A DNA stretch of 49,420 bases from NCBI GenBank assembly GCA_021787445.1, contig JAJYLV010000007.1, forward strand, positions 1 to 49,420, given 5' to 3'. Below are positions 41,745 to 49,420 of this stretch, piece after piece. The notes under the pieces were generated by a model. The model did not search any database and had not been told where the DNA came from. It worked only from the letters and a program-made list of their open reading frames with translations. How positions within the stretch are numbered: the first letter of the stretch is position 1; every line of letters begins with the position of its first letter. Source of the stretch: Chloroflexota bacterium (GTDB lineage Bacteria; Chloroflexota; Limnocylindria; P2-11E). The translations under genes and the position numbers were made by a program.

Positions 41745-42361
41745 AGCCAGTACGTGCGCGGGCGCTCGGCCTCCTTGCGGACGATCTCCGCGACCTGCTT
41801 CACCGTCTCGTCGAGCTTGCCGTCGGAGTTCACCACGACGTGGTCGTACTCGGGCGCGGCGGCCATCTCGATCTCCGCGTTCTTCATCCGCAGCTCGAGG
41901 GCCTCGGGCGTCTCGGTCCCGCGCGCGACGAGGCGGCGGCGCAGCGACTCGAGCGACGGCGACTGGACGAAGATCGTGACGGCCTCCGGCAGAACGACCT
42001 TGAGCTTCCGCATCCCTTGCGGATCGGGCTTGACGATGACGATCCGGTGCTTCTCGAGCGTTTCGGCGACGGCATCGCGGCGGACGCCCTTGAACTCCCC
42101 GTGGACCATCGACCACTCGAGGAAGTTGCCCTCCTCGATCTCCTCGCGGAACTTCTGCGGCGAGTAGAAGAAGTAGTGCTTCCCGTGCACCTCGCCCGGG
42201 CGGGGCGCCCGGCTCGTCGCGGTCACGTAGACGACGGCGTCGTCGAGGCGCTCGCACAGGCGCTCGATGACGCTGTCCTTCCCCCCGCCCGAGGGCGCCG
42301 AGATGATGACCAGGAGGCCCTTGACGGGACGGCGCTCGCGCGGTGGGTCGTCGTCGGTCAC
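41741..42361 (-). CDS. gmk: Guanylate kinase
   Basis: Gmk converts GMP to GDP. The 206-residue protein has the P-loop SAPSGGGKDSV (Asp after the Lys), the GMP-binding TSRAPRPGEVHGKHYFFYS, and RRLVARGTETPEALELRM. A C-terminal YDHVVVNSDGKLDETVKQV matches the family. GTG 42361 overlaps the pseudouridine synthase stop. Confidence 0.93.
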   Translation of the reverse strand: MTDDDPPRERRPVKGLLVIISAPSGGGKDSVIERLCERLDDAVVYVTATSRAPRPGEVHGKHYFFYSPQKFREEIEEGNFLEWSMVHGEFKGVRRDAVAETLEKHRIVIVKPDPQGMRKLKVVLPEAVTIFVQSPSLESLRRRLVARGTETPEALELRMKNAEIEMAAAPEYDHVVVNSDGKLDETVKQVAEIVRKEAERPRTYWL

Positions 42362-43293
42362 TCGACCTCCGCGAACGGCTCCGCGGTCGTGCGCGGCTCG
42401 CCGAGCGACGCGAGGTAGCGGCGGAGGTCGGGTGCCAGCGGCGCGGTGAAGGTGCGCTCGCCGGCGTGCGGGAGGCGCACGGTCAGCCGCCAGGCGTGAA
42501 GGAACTGCCTGCCGAGATCGCTCGTGTCGCCGCGCCGTCCGTACACGGGGTCGCCCACGATAGGGGTTCTCGCGAAGGCGAGATGCGTGCGGATCTGGTG
42601 CGTGCGTCCGGTGAGCGGCTGGACAAGGAGGAGCGCCTGCCGGGACGCGCGCTCGCCGTACGCCGCGACGCGCCGGAAGCGCGTGACCGCCTCTCGTCCC
42701 GCCGCGCGCACGACGACGCGACGCCGGTCAGCGGCGTCGCGGGCCACCGGCGCCTCGATGACCGCCGGATCGGGACCGGGGTCGCCCCACACGAGCGCGA
42801 GGTACTCCTTGCGCACGGTGCGGCCCTGCAGCTGGCGCGCGAGCGCGAGCTGGGCGACGTCGTTCTTGGCGACGATCATGACGCCGCTCGTGTCCTTGTC
42901 GAGGCGGTGCACGATGCCCGGACGCGCCGCCGCGCGGCCCGTCTCGGCGCCGATGCGCCCGACGAGCGCGTTGACGAGCGTGCCGCGCGCGTGCCCGTAC
43001 GCGGGGTGCACGACGAGGCCCGCGGGCTTGTTCACGACGACGACGTCGCGGTCCTCGTACAGGACGTCGACGGGGATGTCCTCCGCCTCGAGCGAGAGCG
43101 GCGGCGCCTCCTCCGGCACGTCGACGACGATCTCGTCTCCTCGCCGCACGCGGTGCCCGGCCTCCACCGCGCGGCCGCCGATCCGGACGTGGCCCTCGCG
43201 CGCGAGCCGCGCGATGGCGCTCCGCGAAAGCTGGCTGTGCTCGGCGACGTAGCGGTCGACGCGCATGGCGGCGGCGTCGCCGGCGCGCAGCAC
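42358..43293 (-). CDS. RluD-family pseudouridine synthase
   Basis: This enzyme isomerises uridine in rRNA. Residues near the start form an S4-like RNA-binding domain (MRVDRYVAEHSQLSRSAIAR). The catalytic domain has GIVHRLDKDTSGVMIVAK, with the essential aspartate in HRLD, and LLLVQPLTGRTHQIRTHLA. GTG 43293 (311 residues) overlaps the lspA stop by one base. lspA-rluD adjacency is common in bacteria. The exact rRNA site is not known. Confidence 0.92.
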   Translation of the reverse strand: MLRAGDAAAMRVDRYVAEHSQLSRSAIARLAREGHVRIGGRAVEAGHRVRRGDEIVVDVPEEAPPLSLEAEDIPVDVLYEDRDVVVVNKPAGLVVHPAYGHARGTLVNALVGRIGAETGRAAARPGIVHRLDKDTSGVMIVAKNDVAQLALARQLQGRTVRKEYLALVWGDPGPDPAVIEAPVARDAADRRRVVVRAAGREAVTRFRRVAAYGERASRQALLLVQPLTGRTHQIRTHLAFARTPIVGDPVYGRRGDTSDLGRQFLHAWRLTVRLPHAGERTFTAPLAPDLRRYLASLGEPRTTAEPFAEVE

Positions 43294-43784
43294 TAGGTGC
43301 TTGCCGTCGCCGCCCGTCTCTCCTCTATCCACAGCAGGAATGTCACGATGATGATCCCCACGACGATCGACGAGTCGGCGACGTTGAACGCCCAGAAGCG
43401 CCACCCGCCGGGGATCCCGACGTCGACGAAGTCCGTCACGTAGCCCTGGCCGACGCGGTCGACCAGGTTCCCCGTCGCGCCGCCGAGCTGCATGCCCAGC
43501 GTGATCGCGATCGGTGCCGAGCGCGCCGCGAGGCCACGGTAGTAGTAGAGGATGACGAGCACCGCGACGACCGACAGGAGCGACAGGAGCGACGTCCGCT
43601 CCGGCAGCAGGCCGAACGCCGCGCCGGTGTTGCGCACGTTCGCGATGCGCGCCCAGCCGTCGGCGACCTCACGGGCCTGGCCGAGCGGGATGTTCGCGAC
43701 GACCCAGCTCTTCGTGACGCGGTCGAGCGCGAAGGTCACAATGCCGACCACGCCGATGAGCACGACACGCGACGGCGGGAGCAC
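43293..43784 (-). CDS. lspA: Lipoprotein signal peptidase (signal peptidase II)
   Basis: LspA cleaves lipoprotein signal peptides in the membrane. The 163-residue protein has four hydrophobic segments and the two catalytic aspartate motifs: GNLVDRVGQGYVTDFVDV and FNVADSSIVVG. NVRNTGAAFGLL is also typical. A substrate candidate is the PhnD-like lipoprotein in this window. Confidence 0.95.
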   Translation of the reverse strand: MLPPSRVVLIGVVGIVTFALDRVTKSWVVANIPLGQAREVADGWARIANVRNTGAAFGLLPERTSLLSLLSVVAVLVILYYYRGLAARSAPIAITLGMQLGGATGNLVDRVGQGYVTDFVDVGIPGGWRFWAFNVADSSIVVGIIIVTFLLWIEERRAATAST

Positions 43785-43844
43785 CGAACGAATGCTAGGG
43801 CCGATACCGGACGGACGGACCGCTCCTCGCGGCCGGCGCGCTGC

Positions 43845-44597
43845 CTACGCCGTGACCATGCCCCCGTCGATGACGAGCACCTGCCCCGTGATGTAGCTCG
43901 CCTCGTCCGAGGCGAGGAAGGCGATCGCGCTCGCGACGTCCTCGACGGTCCCGAACCGGCCGAGCGGGATCTGGGGGAGGATCGTGCCCTTCATCTTCTC
44001 GAGGAGCTCGCTGGTCAGATCCGTCGGGACGAAGCCCGGCGCGACGGCGTTGCACGTCACGTTGCGGCTCGCCATCTCGCGCGCGACCGTCTTGGTGAAC
44101 CCGATGAGCCCGGCCTTCGCCGCGGCGTAGTTCGCCTGCCCGGCGTTCCCCGCGACGCCCGCGACGGACGACACGTTCACGATCCGCCCGTAGCGCTGCT
44201 TCATCATCGGCCGCATGACCGCGCGCGTGACGAGGAACGCGGCGCGCAGGTCGAGGTCGAGGACCTCGTCCCAAGCCTTCGGCGTCATGCGGATGAGCAG
44301 GTCGTCCCGCGTGATGCCCGCGTTGTTCACGAGCACGTCGATCCGGCCGCCGCCGAACGCGACCGCCTCCTTCACCAGGCGGTCGACGTCGGCCTCGACC
44401 GAGACGTCGGCCTGGACGACCTCCGCCGTCCCGCCGGCCTTCTCGACGAGGACCTTCGCTTCCTCCGCGGCGGCGGCGTTCCCCTTGTAGTTGACCAGGA
44501 CCTTCGCGCCGCCGGAGCCGAGGCGGACGGCGGTCGCGCGGCCGATGCCGCGGGCGCCGCCGGTCACGAGCGCGACCTTGCCCGCGAAGGAGGCCAC
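43845..44597 (-). CDS. fabG: 3-oxoacyl-ACP reductase FabG
   Basis: FabG reduces beta-ketoacyl-ACP with NADPH. The 250-residue SDR protein has TGGARGIGRATA (cofactor loop), NNAGITRDDLL, the catalytic serine in VNVSSVAGVAGN and YAAAKAGLIGF (Tyr-x3-Lys), and ends with ITGQVLVIDGGMVTA. It starts at GTG 44597, seven bases after fabF. Confidence 0.95.
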   Translation of the reverse strand: MASFAGKVALVTGGARGIGRATAVRLGSGGAKVLVNYKGNAAAAEEAKVLVEKAGGTAEVVQADVSVEADVDRLVKEAVAFGGGRIDVLVNNAGITRDDLLIRMTPKAWDEVLDLDLRAAFLVTRAVMRPMMKQRYGRIVNVSSVAGVAGNAGQANYAAAKAGLIGFTKTVAREMASRNVTCNAVAPGFVPTDLTSELLEKMKGTILPQIPLGRFGTVEDVASAIAFLASDEASYITGQVLVIDGGMVTA

Positions 44598-44604
44598 GAG
44601 CGGC

Positions 44605-45837
44605 TCAGGCGGCGGTGAGGATGAGCGACGCGTTGTGGCCGCCGAATCCCATCGAGTTCGACAGGGCGGTCGTCACCGTCGCCGCGCGCGCCGTGTTGGG
44701 GACGTAGTCGAGGTCGAGCTCGGGATCGGGCGTCGTGTAGTTGATCGTCGGGGGGACCCTCCCCGTCACGATCGCCATGACGCTCGCGATCGCCTCCAGC
44801 GCTCCCGCGGCGCCGAGGAGGTGCCCGGTCATCGACTTCGTCGAGGAGATCATGAGCGTGCGGGCGTGGTCGCCGAAGACCTGCTTGATGGCGGCGGTCT
44901 CCTCGCGGTCGTTCGGCTGCGTCGACGTCCCGTGCGCGTTGAGGTAGTCGATCGCCCTCGGCTCGAGATCGGCCTCCGCGAGCGCCATCTTCATCGCGCG
45001 CGCGTTCCCCTCGCCCTCGGGGGAGGGCGACGTGATGTGGTACGCGTCGGCCGTCGCCCCGTAGCCGATGAGCTCGGCGTAGACCCGGGCGCCGCGGGCG
45101 AGGGCGTGGTCGCGGTCCTCGAGGACGAGCGCGGCCGACCCCTCGCTGAGCACGAAGCCGTCACGGTCCTTGTCGAACGGGCGCGACGCGCCCTGCGGGT
45201 CGTCGTTGCGGCGGCTCATCGCGTGCATGTTCGAGAAGGCCCCGATGGCGAGCGGGATGACCGCCGCCTCGGCGCCGCCGGCGACCATGACCTCGGCCAT
45301 GCCGCGCTTGATCATCTCGGCGCTCTCGCCGAGCGCGTGAGCGCTCGACGCGCACGCCGACACGTGCGTGAGGTTCGGTCCCCGAAGGCCGAACTGCATC
45401 GAGATCTGCGCCGATGCGGCGTTCGCCATGAGCATCGGGACGAGGAATGGCGACAGCCGTCCGGGCCCGCGCTTCTCCATGACGAGCACCTGCTCGATCA
45501 GCGTCTCCAGACCGCCGACGCCCGTCGCGATCGCGACCCCGATCCGGTCCTGCTCCTTCGCCGTGTCGAGCTTCGCGTCGTCGAGCGCCTGCTTCGCGGA
45601 TCCCGTCGCGAGCTGCGTGAAGCGATCGGTGCGCCGCACGTCCTTGCGGTCCATCGCGACGAGCGGGTCGTACCCCTTCACCTCGCCCGCGATCTGCGTC
45701 TCGTAGGGCGAGGGGTCGAACCGGGTGATGCGGCCGATCCCGCTGCGGCCCGATGCGAGGCCCTCCCACGTCGAGGCGAGGTCGTTGCCGAGCGGCGTGA
45801 CGCATCCCATCCCGGTAATGACCACGCGACGGCTCAC
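44605..45837 (-). CDS. fabF: 3-oxoacyl-ACP synthase II FabF
   Basis: FabF condenses malonyl-ACP with acyl-ACP. The 410-residue thiolase-fold protein has the nucleophile in VSACASSAHALGE, the histidines in NAHGTSTQPNDREE and SMTGHLLGAAGALEA, and the end SNSMGFGGHNASLIL. GTG 45837 overlaps the fabD stop as GTGA. Order fabD-fabF-fabG suggests one fatty-acid operon, with acpP far away at 29,546. Confidence 0.96.
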   Translation of the reverse strand: MSRRVVITGMGCVTPLGNDLASTWEGLASGRSGIGRITRFDPSPYETQIAGEVKGYDPLVAMDRKDVRRTDRFTQLATGSAKQALDDAKLDTAKEQDRIGVAIATGVGGLETLIEQVLVMEKRGPGRLSPFLVPMLMANAASAQISMQFGLRGPNLTHVSACASSAHALGESAEMIKRGMAEVMVAGGAEAAVIPLAIGAFSNMHAMSRRNDDPQGASRPFDKDRDGFVLSEGSAALVLEDRDHALARGARVYAELIGYGATADAYHITSPSPEGEGNARAMKMALAEADLEPRAIDYLNAHGTSTQPNDREETAAIKQVFGDHARTLMISSTKSMTGHLLGAAGALEAIASVMAIVTGRVPPTINYTTPDPELDLDYVPNTARAATVTTALSNSMGFGGHNASLILTAA

Positions 45838-46838
45838 TGCGGCGCTCCTCTCAGCTTCGCGACGAGGTCCGCGATCGACGGCGGATCGGAGATCGCGACC
45901 GTCCGCGCGTCGACGATCCGCTTGACGAGGCCGCTCACGACCTGCCCCGCCCCGATCTCGACGAACGTCGAGGCGCCGCCCTCCCTCATGAACTTCACCG
46001 ATCGGAGCCACTCGACGCGCTGCGCGAGATGACGCACGAGCGCGTCCGGGATGGTCGCGGCGCTCGGATGCGGCAGCCCGCTGATGTTCGCGATCACCGG
46101 AACGACCGGCTCGTGGAAGCGGATGCCGTCCATGAACTGCCGCAGCTCGTCGCCGATGCGCCCCATGGGCGGGAAGTGGAAGGGACCGCTGATGCGCAGC
46201 GGCACGATCCTCTTCGCGCCGCGCCGCCGCAGCGCCTCGACCACGGCGCCGACGCTGTCGGCGTCGCCGGCGATCGTCACCTGCGACGGTCCGTTGTCGT
46301 TCGCGACGACCGTCCGTCCGTCGGGCGCCGCGTCGTGAATGACCTCCTCGACCTCCGCCGCGGACAGCCCGACGATCGCGGCCATCGCGCCCTTCGCGCC
46401 CTTGGTCGCGGCGAGCCGTCCGCGCTCGGCCACCAGGCGGAGCGCGTCGGCGAACGTGAGGACGCCGGCGGCGACGAGGGCGGTGAACTCGCCCAGCGAG
46501 TGGCCCGCCACGAACGACGGGCGCAGGTCGGCGGGCAGCGCCGCGACACCGCGGGGATCGAGACCCTCGCTGATCCGTCGCCCGAGGGCGGCGGTCCGCT
46601 CGGCGAGCGCCTCGAGGACAGCGACGCTCGTCGTGAGGATCGCCGGCTGCGCCGTCACGGTGTCGTCGAGGCGATCGGCCGGGCCCTCGAAGCAGACCTC
46701 CGAGAGCGGATAGCCGAGGACGTCGTCGGCCTCCTCGAACGTGCGCCGGGCGCTGAGGGACGAATCGAAGACGCCGCGTCCCATGCCGACGGACTGCGAG
46801 CCCTGGCCGGGGAACACGAAAGCGAGCGAGTGCGTCAC
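45834..46838 (-). CDS. fabD: Malonyl-CoA:ACP transacylase FabD
   Basis: FabD transfers malonyl from CoA to ACP. The 334-residue protein has FVFPGQGSQSVGMG, the nucleophile in VAGHSLGEFTALVAAG, the arginine in ERGRLAATKGAKGAM, and SGPFHFPPM with the catalytic histidine. It starts at GTG 46838 and is divergent from the TetR gene; the 66-base gap holds a palindrome and a candidate promoter. Confidence 0.95.
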   Translation of the reverse strand: MTHSLAFVFPGQGSQSVGMGRGVFDSSLSARRTFEEADDVLGYPLSEVCFEGPADRLDDTVTAQPAILTTSVAVLEALAERTAALGRRISEGLDPRGVAALPADLRPSFVAGHSLGEFTALVAAGVLTFADALRLVAERGRLAATKGAKGAMAAIVGLSAAEVEEVIHDAAPDGRTVVANDNGPSQVTIAGDADSVGAVVEALRRRGAKRIVPLRISGPFHFPPMGRIGDELRQFMDGIRFHEPVVPVIANISGLPHPSAATIPDALVRHLAQRVEWLRSVKFMREGGASTFVEIGAGQVVSGLVKRIVDARTVAISDPPSIADLVAKLRGAPQ

Positions 46839-46847
46839 GGGACCCTG

Positions 46848-46856
46848 AGCGTATCA
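46848..46856 (-). promoter_or_regulatory. Candidate extended -10 element of the fabD operon
   Basis: TGATACGCT on the minus strand ends nine bases before the fabD start. The -35 region would fall at about 46,871-46,876, overlapping the palindrome at 46,874. The transcript would be almost leaderless. Confidence 0.35.
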
Positions 46857-46873
46857 CCGCCAGCCGAGCGGGC

Positions 46874-46892
46874 GCTGCATGCGCTATGCAGC
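46874..46892. promoter_or_regulatory. Probable TetR operator (19-bp palindrome)
   Basis: GCTGCAT and ATGCAGC form perfect 7-base arms around a 5-base centre, between the divergent tetR-type gene and fabD. Its place and size fit a TetR-family operator that would cover the fabD -35 region and the regulator's own promoter. Confidence 0.6.
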
Positions 46893-46904
46893 GAAAATAC
46901 GTCC

Positions 46905-47492
46905 GTGCGCGGCTACGTCCAGCGTCTGCGCGCGGAGCGGAGCGATCGCACCGCCGCCGCGATCGAGCGCGCCGCGCTGCGCGAGCTGCGCGTCCGGGGG
47001 TACGCCGGGCTCCGCCTCTCGGACGTCGCGCGCCGTGCCGGCGTCGCGCTGCGGACCGTCTACCTGCACTCCCGCACCAAGGACGCGCTCGTCACCGCCG
47101 CGCTGCGCCACCGCGCGGCCGCGCTCGCGCGGCGCGTCGAGCGCTGGCGTCCGCCCGACGCGCCCGCGCCGGCGATCCTCGACGACCTCGTCGCCCTGCA
47201 CGAGCGGACGTACCGCGCCGAGCGGCAGCTCCTCGAGATCCTCGTGGGCAGCGGCGCTCCGCGCGGCGCCGAGGTGCTCCGCTCGCTCGACCGGGTGCGC
47301 CTGGTGCTCATCGAGCGCGCGGTCGGCTCGCTCGCGGGGATCGGCGCCTTGCGCGTTCGCCCCGACGACGCGATCGCGCTCGCCCACGCGATGCTCGCCT
47401 ATCCGACGTGGCGCTCAGCGCTCATCGGTCCGGCGCGCCGCCGCGCGCCGCGGCTCATCGCGGAGGCGCTCCGGACGTCGCTGCTGCGCTAA
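46905..47492 (+). CDS. TetR/AcrR-family transcriptional regulator
   Basis: The 195-residue protein starts at GTG 46905. Its N-terminal HTH reads AAIERAALRELRVRGYAGLR, then LSDVARRAGVALRTVYLHSR, the TetR consensus with FxxR-type tail (HSRTKDALVTAAL). The C-terminal ligand domain is divergent, as usual. The divergent position over a palindrome next to fabD-fabF-fabG suggests control of fatty-acid synthesis or of itself. Its TAA overlaps the ileS stop by three bases. Confidence 0.85.
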   Translation: MRGYVQRLRAERSDRTAAAIERAALRELRVRGYAGLRLSDVARRAGVALRTVYLHSRTKDALVTAALRHRAAALARRVERWRPPDAPAPAILDDLVALHERTYRAERQLLEILVGSGAPRGAEVLRSLDRVRLVLIERAVGSLAGIGALRVRPDDAIALAHAMLAYPTWRSALIGPARRRAPRLIAEALRTSLLR

Positions 47493-49420
47493 GCCTTCTC
47501 GATCTCGAGCTGCGCCGCGACCCCGTTGAGGTCTCCGCTCCAGCGATACCCCTGGCCCCGCGTGCCGGCGGCCACCCGCGTCGCCAGCGTCTCGCTCGCG
47601 AGCAGGTCGCGGTGGCGCTCGAGCGCCGCGGCGATCGCTCCTTCGTAGCGCAGCTCGATACGGTCACTGATCTGGAGCCCCGCCTCCTTGCGCATCTCGT
47701 TGACGCGGCGCACCAGCTCGCGCGCGAGGCCCTCCGCCTCGAGCTCGGGCGTGATGCGCGTGTCGAGCGCGACGACGAGCCCCGCGTCGCGTCCGACGGC
47801 GTGGCCCGCCGTCCCCTCGTGCGAGACGAGGACGTCGCTCGGCGCGAGCGTGTGCCCCTCGACGAGGAACGAGCCGTCGCGGCGCTCGTAGCGCCCCTCG
47901 CCGAGGGCTGTGCGCACCTTCGGCAGATCCTTCCCGAGCTTGGGGCCCAGAGAGCGCAGCTCGGGCTTCACGATCTCCCGGACCAGGCCTTCCGCGTCGT
48001 CGCGCACCTCGAAGGCCTTCACGTTGAGCTCGTCCTTGACGATCTCGGCGAGCTCATCGCGCCCGCGCAGCACGCCGCGCTCGTGGTCGGTCGGGTCGAA
48101 GACGGCGACGAGGCGCGACAGCGGGGTGCGCGTCTTCACGCCCGCCGACTGCCGGGCGGCGTGGCCGAGCGTGACGACGCGCCGGACGGCGTCCATGCGG
48201 CGCTCGAGCTCGTCGTCGATGAGCGTCACGTCCGCCTGGGGGTACGACGTAAGGTGGACGGACGGCTCCGCGCCGGCGACGACCCCGCGCACGAGGCGCT
48301 GGTACAGCGCCTCGGAGAAGAACGGCATGACGGGGGCGATGAGGCGGGCCGTCGTCACGAGGGCCTCGTACAGCGTCTGCTCCGCGGCGAGCGTGCTCCG
48401 CGTGTCGCGCGTGCCCCAGAACCGCGGCCGGCTGCGCCGCACGTACCACTGCGAGAGGTCTTCGATGAACGCTTCCACGCGCAGGGTCAGCGTGCGCACG
48501 TCCCACTGCTCGAGCGCGGCGCGGCCGTCGCGCACGAGGCGGTTCAGCACCGAAAGGAGCCAGCGGTCCAGGAGCGGCCGCTGCGCGGCGGGGACGGCCG
48601 CCGCGCTCGGGTCGAAGACGTTGAGCTCGGCGTAGGTGACGAAGAAGGAGTAGGTGTTCCACAGCACGAGGAGCCGGCGCTTGATGTCGTCGAGCGCCTT
48701 GAGGCTGAAGAGCATCGTCTCGTCCGCGCGCTGGCGGCTCACCGTCCAGCGGATCGCGTCCGCGCCGACCTTCTCCATGACCTCCTCGAGGAGCACGACG
48801 TTCTCGCCGGTCTTGTGGAACTCGCCGCCGGACTCGTCGAGCATCGGCTCGAAGGTCTGCACGACGCGGTAGGGCGCGCCGCCGGTGAGCGCCGTGCTGA
48901 AGAACAGCTGCGAGTAGAACCACAGCCGGACCTGCTCGACCATCTCGACGACGTAGTCGGCCGGGAACCACGTCGTCCACTCCGGGCTCCCCCGCTGGTA
49001 GCCGAGGGTCGAGAACGGCACGACGCCGGCGTCGAGCCAGCAGTCTCCGACCTCCTTCACCCGCGTGCTGTCCGCGCCGCACCGCGGGCAGCCGACGACG
49101 ACCTTGTCGATCCACGGCCGGTGCAGCTCCCTGAGGTCTTGCAGACCGCTCTTGGCGAGGGCGCGCAGCTCCGCCTCGCCGCCGACGACGAAGAAGTGAC
49201 CGTTCGCGCAGGTGTAGAAGGGCAGCGGGAGGCCCCAGTAGCGCTTGCGGCTGATGTTCCAGTCGCTCATGTTCTCGAGCCAGTTGCGCATCCGGCGTCC
49301 GGCGTGCTCCGGGACCCAGCGCACCGTCTCGGCCGCGGCGATCATCCGCGGCCGCAGCTCGGCCATCGAGATGAACCACTCGTCGTCGACGCGGAAGACG
49401 AGCTCCTCGTGGCAGCGCCA
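47489..49420 (-). CDS. ileS: Isoleucyl-tRNA synthetase, C-terminal part (runs off the window)
   Basis: About 643 residues are visible; the N-terminal HIGH region and most of the editing domain lie beyond 49420. Present are WNISRKRYWGLPLPFY, a CPRCG zinc-like pair, DCWLDAGVVPFSTLGY, WFYSQLFFSTALTG, the anticodon-binding helices (WDVRTLTLRVEAFIEDLSQW), and a long C-terminal DUF5915-like domain. The KMSKS region reads GGEFHKTGENVVLLEEV, keeping one lysine only. The N-terminal edge at 49420 is in frame (WRCHEELVFRVDDEWF). Confidence 0.92.
   Translation of the reverse strand, partial: WRCHEELVFRVDDEWFISMAELRPRMIAAAETVRWVPEHAGRRMRNWLENMSDWNISRKRYWGLPLPFYTCANGHFFVVGGEAELRALAKSGLQDLRELHRPWIDKVVVGCPRCGADSTRVKEVGDCWLDAGVVPFSTLGYQRGSPEWTTWFPADYVVEMVEQVRLWFYSQLFFSTALTGGAPYRVVQTFEPMLDESGGEFHKTGENVVLLEEVMEKVGADAIRWTVSRQRADETMLFSLKALDDIKRRLLVLWNTYSFFVTYAELNVFDPSAAAVPAAQRPLLDRWLLSVLNRLVRDGRAALEQWDVRTLTLRVEAFIEDLSQWYVRRSRPRFWGTRDTRSTLAAEQTLYEALVTTARLIAPVMPFFSEALYQRLVRGVVAGAEPSVHLTSYPQADVTLIDDELERRMDAVRRVVTLGHAARQSAGVKTRTPLSRLVAVFDPTDHERGVLRGRDELAEIVKDELNVKAFEVRDDAEGLVREIVKPELRSLGPKLGKDLPKVRTALGEGRYERRDGSFLVEGHTLAPSDVLVSHEGTAGHAVGRDAGLVVALDTRITPELEAEGLARELVRRVNEMRKEAGLQISDRIELRYEGAIAAALERHRDLLASETLATRVAAGTRGQGYRWSGDLNGVAAQLEIEKA

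Noticed and set aside
41741-42361. P-loop with Asp after Lys in guanylate kinase (GKD) as a loss-of-function sign
   Set aside because: Guanylate kinases with GKD are, to my knowledge, found in several phyla, and all other motifs are intact.
1-49420. CRISPR arrays, tRNA or rRNA genes, prophage or intact insertion sequences
   Set aside because: No regularly spaced repeats, no cloverleaf-like sequence and no transposase, integrase or phage motifs were seen on either strand.

Overview
The window is a G+C-rich (about 70%) bacterial chromosome segment packed with housekeeping genes. Almost all of them lie on the minus strand and overlap by 1-4 bases (ATGA/GTGA junctions). There is no tRNA, rRNA, CRISPR array or intact transposon. 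Gene order, the compact SMC, the two FemX-type ligases next to murE, and heavy GTG use suggest Chloroflexota (perhaps the Limnocylindria/Ellin6529 side). This is inference; no 16S gene is present.

Layout. 1-281 holds no supported gene. 282-1042 is a decayed GNAT acetyltransferase. 1065-5626 carries an alpha/beta hydrolase, secF, secD, a TatA/B-type protein and pyrF. On the plus strand, 5641-6681 is a PhnD-like lipoprotein. 6697-14041 carries a beta-propeller protein, a P-loop kinase, murE, two FemX ligases and topA. 14135-19993 carries manC, trpS, a hydrolase, dprA, comM and a winged-helix protein. 19994-20285 is a non-coding stretch with two related palindromes.

20286-36755 is a long translation, secretion and cell-cycle array: yraN, rnhB, rplS, trmD, rimM, khpA, rpsP, ffh, ftsY, smc, rnc, acpP, nusB, plsX, rpmF, DUF177, a coiled-coil protein, rsmD, recG and a FakA-like protein. 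rpmB (plus strand) diverges from it. 37049-44597 holds rlmN, fmt, def, priA, gmk, an RluD-type synthase, lspA and fabG, followed by fabF and fabD up to 46838. A TetR-family regulator diverges from fabD across a 19-bp palindrome. The window ends inside ileS.

How the genes work together. secDF, the Tat-like protein, ffh and ftsY serve protein export. plsX, acpP, fabD, fabF and fabG build fatty acids and phospholipid precursors. murE and the FemX pair make cell-wall precursor. rpsP, rplS, rpmB, rpmF, rimM, trmD, rsmD, rlmN, fmt and def serve translation. priA, recG, topA, dprA, rnhB and smc maintain the chromosome.

The most unusual points are: a TrmD tRNA methyltransferase fused to two tandem helix-turn-helix units; several core genes (manC and fmt above all) whose conserved N-termini have no ATG, GTG or TTG in front of them but do have a Shine-Dalgarno sequence before a CTG or GTA; an RNase HII without its GRG motif; an IleRS with a degenerate KMSKS loop; and a roughly 156-bp palindromic element between yraN and the winged-helix gene. 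I see no obvious defence or biosynthetic island.
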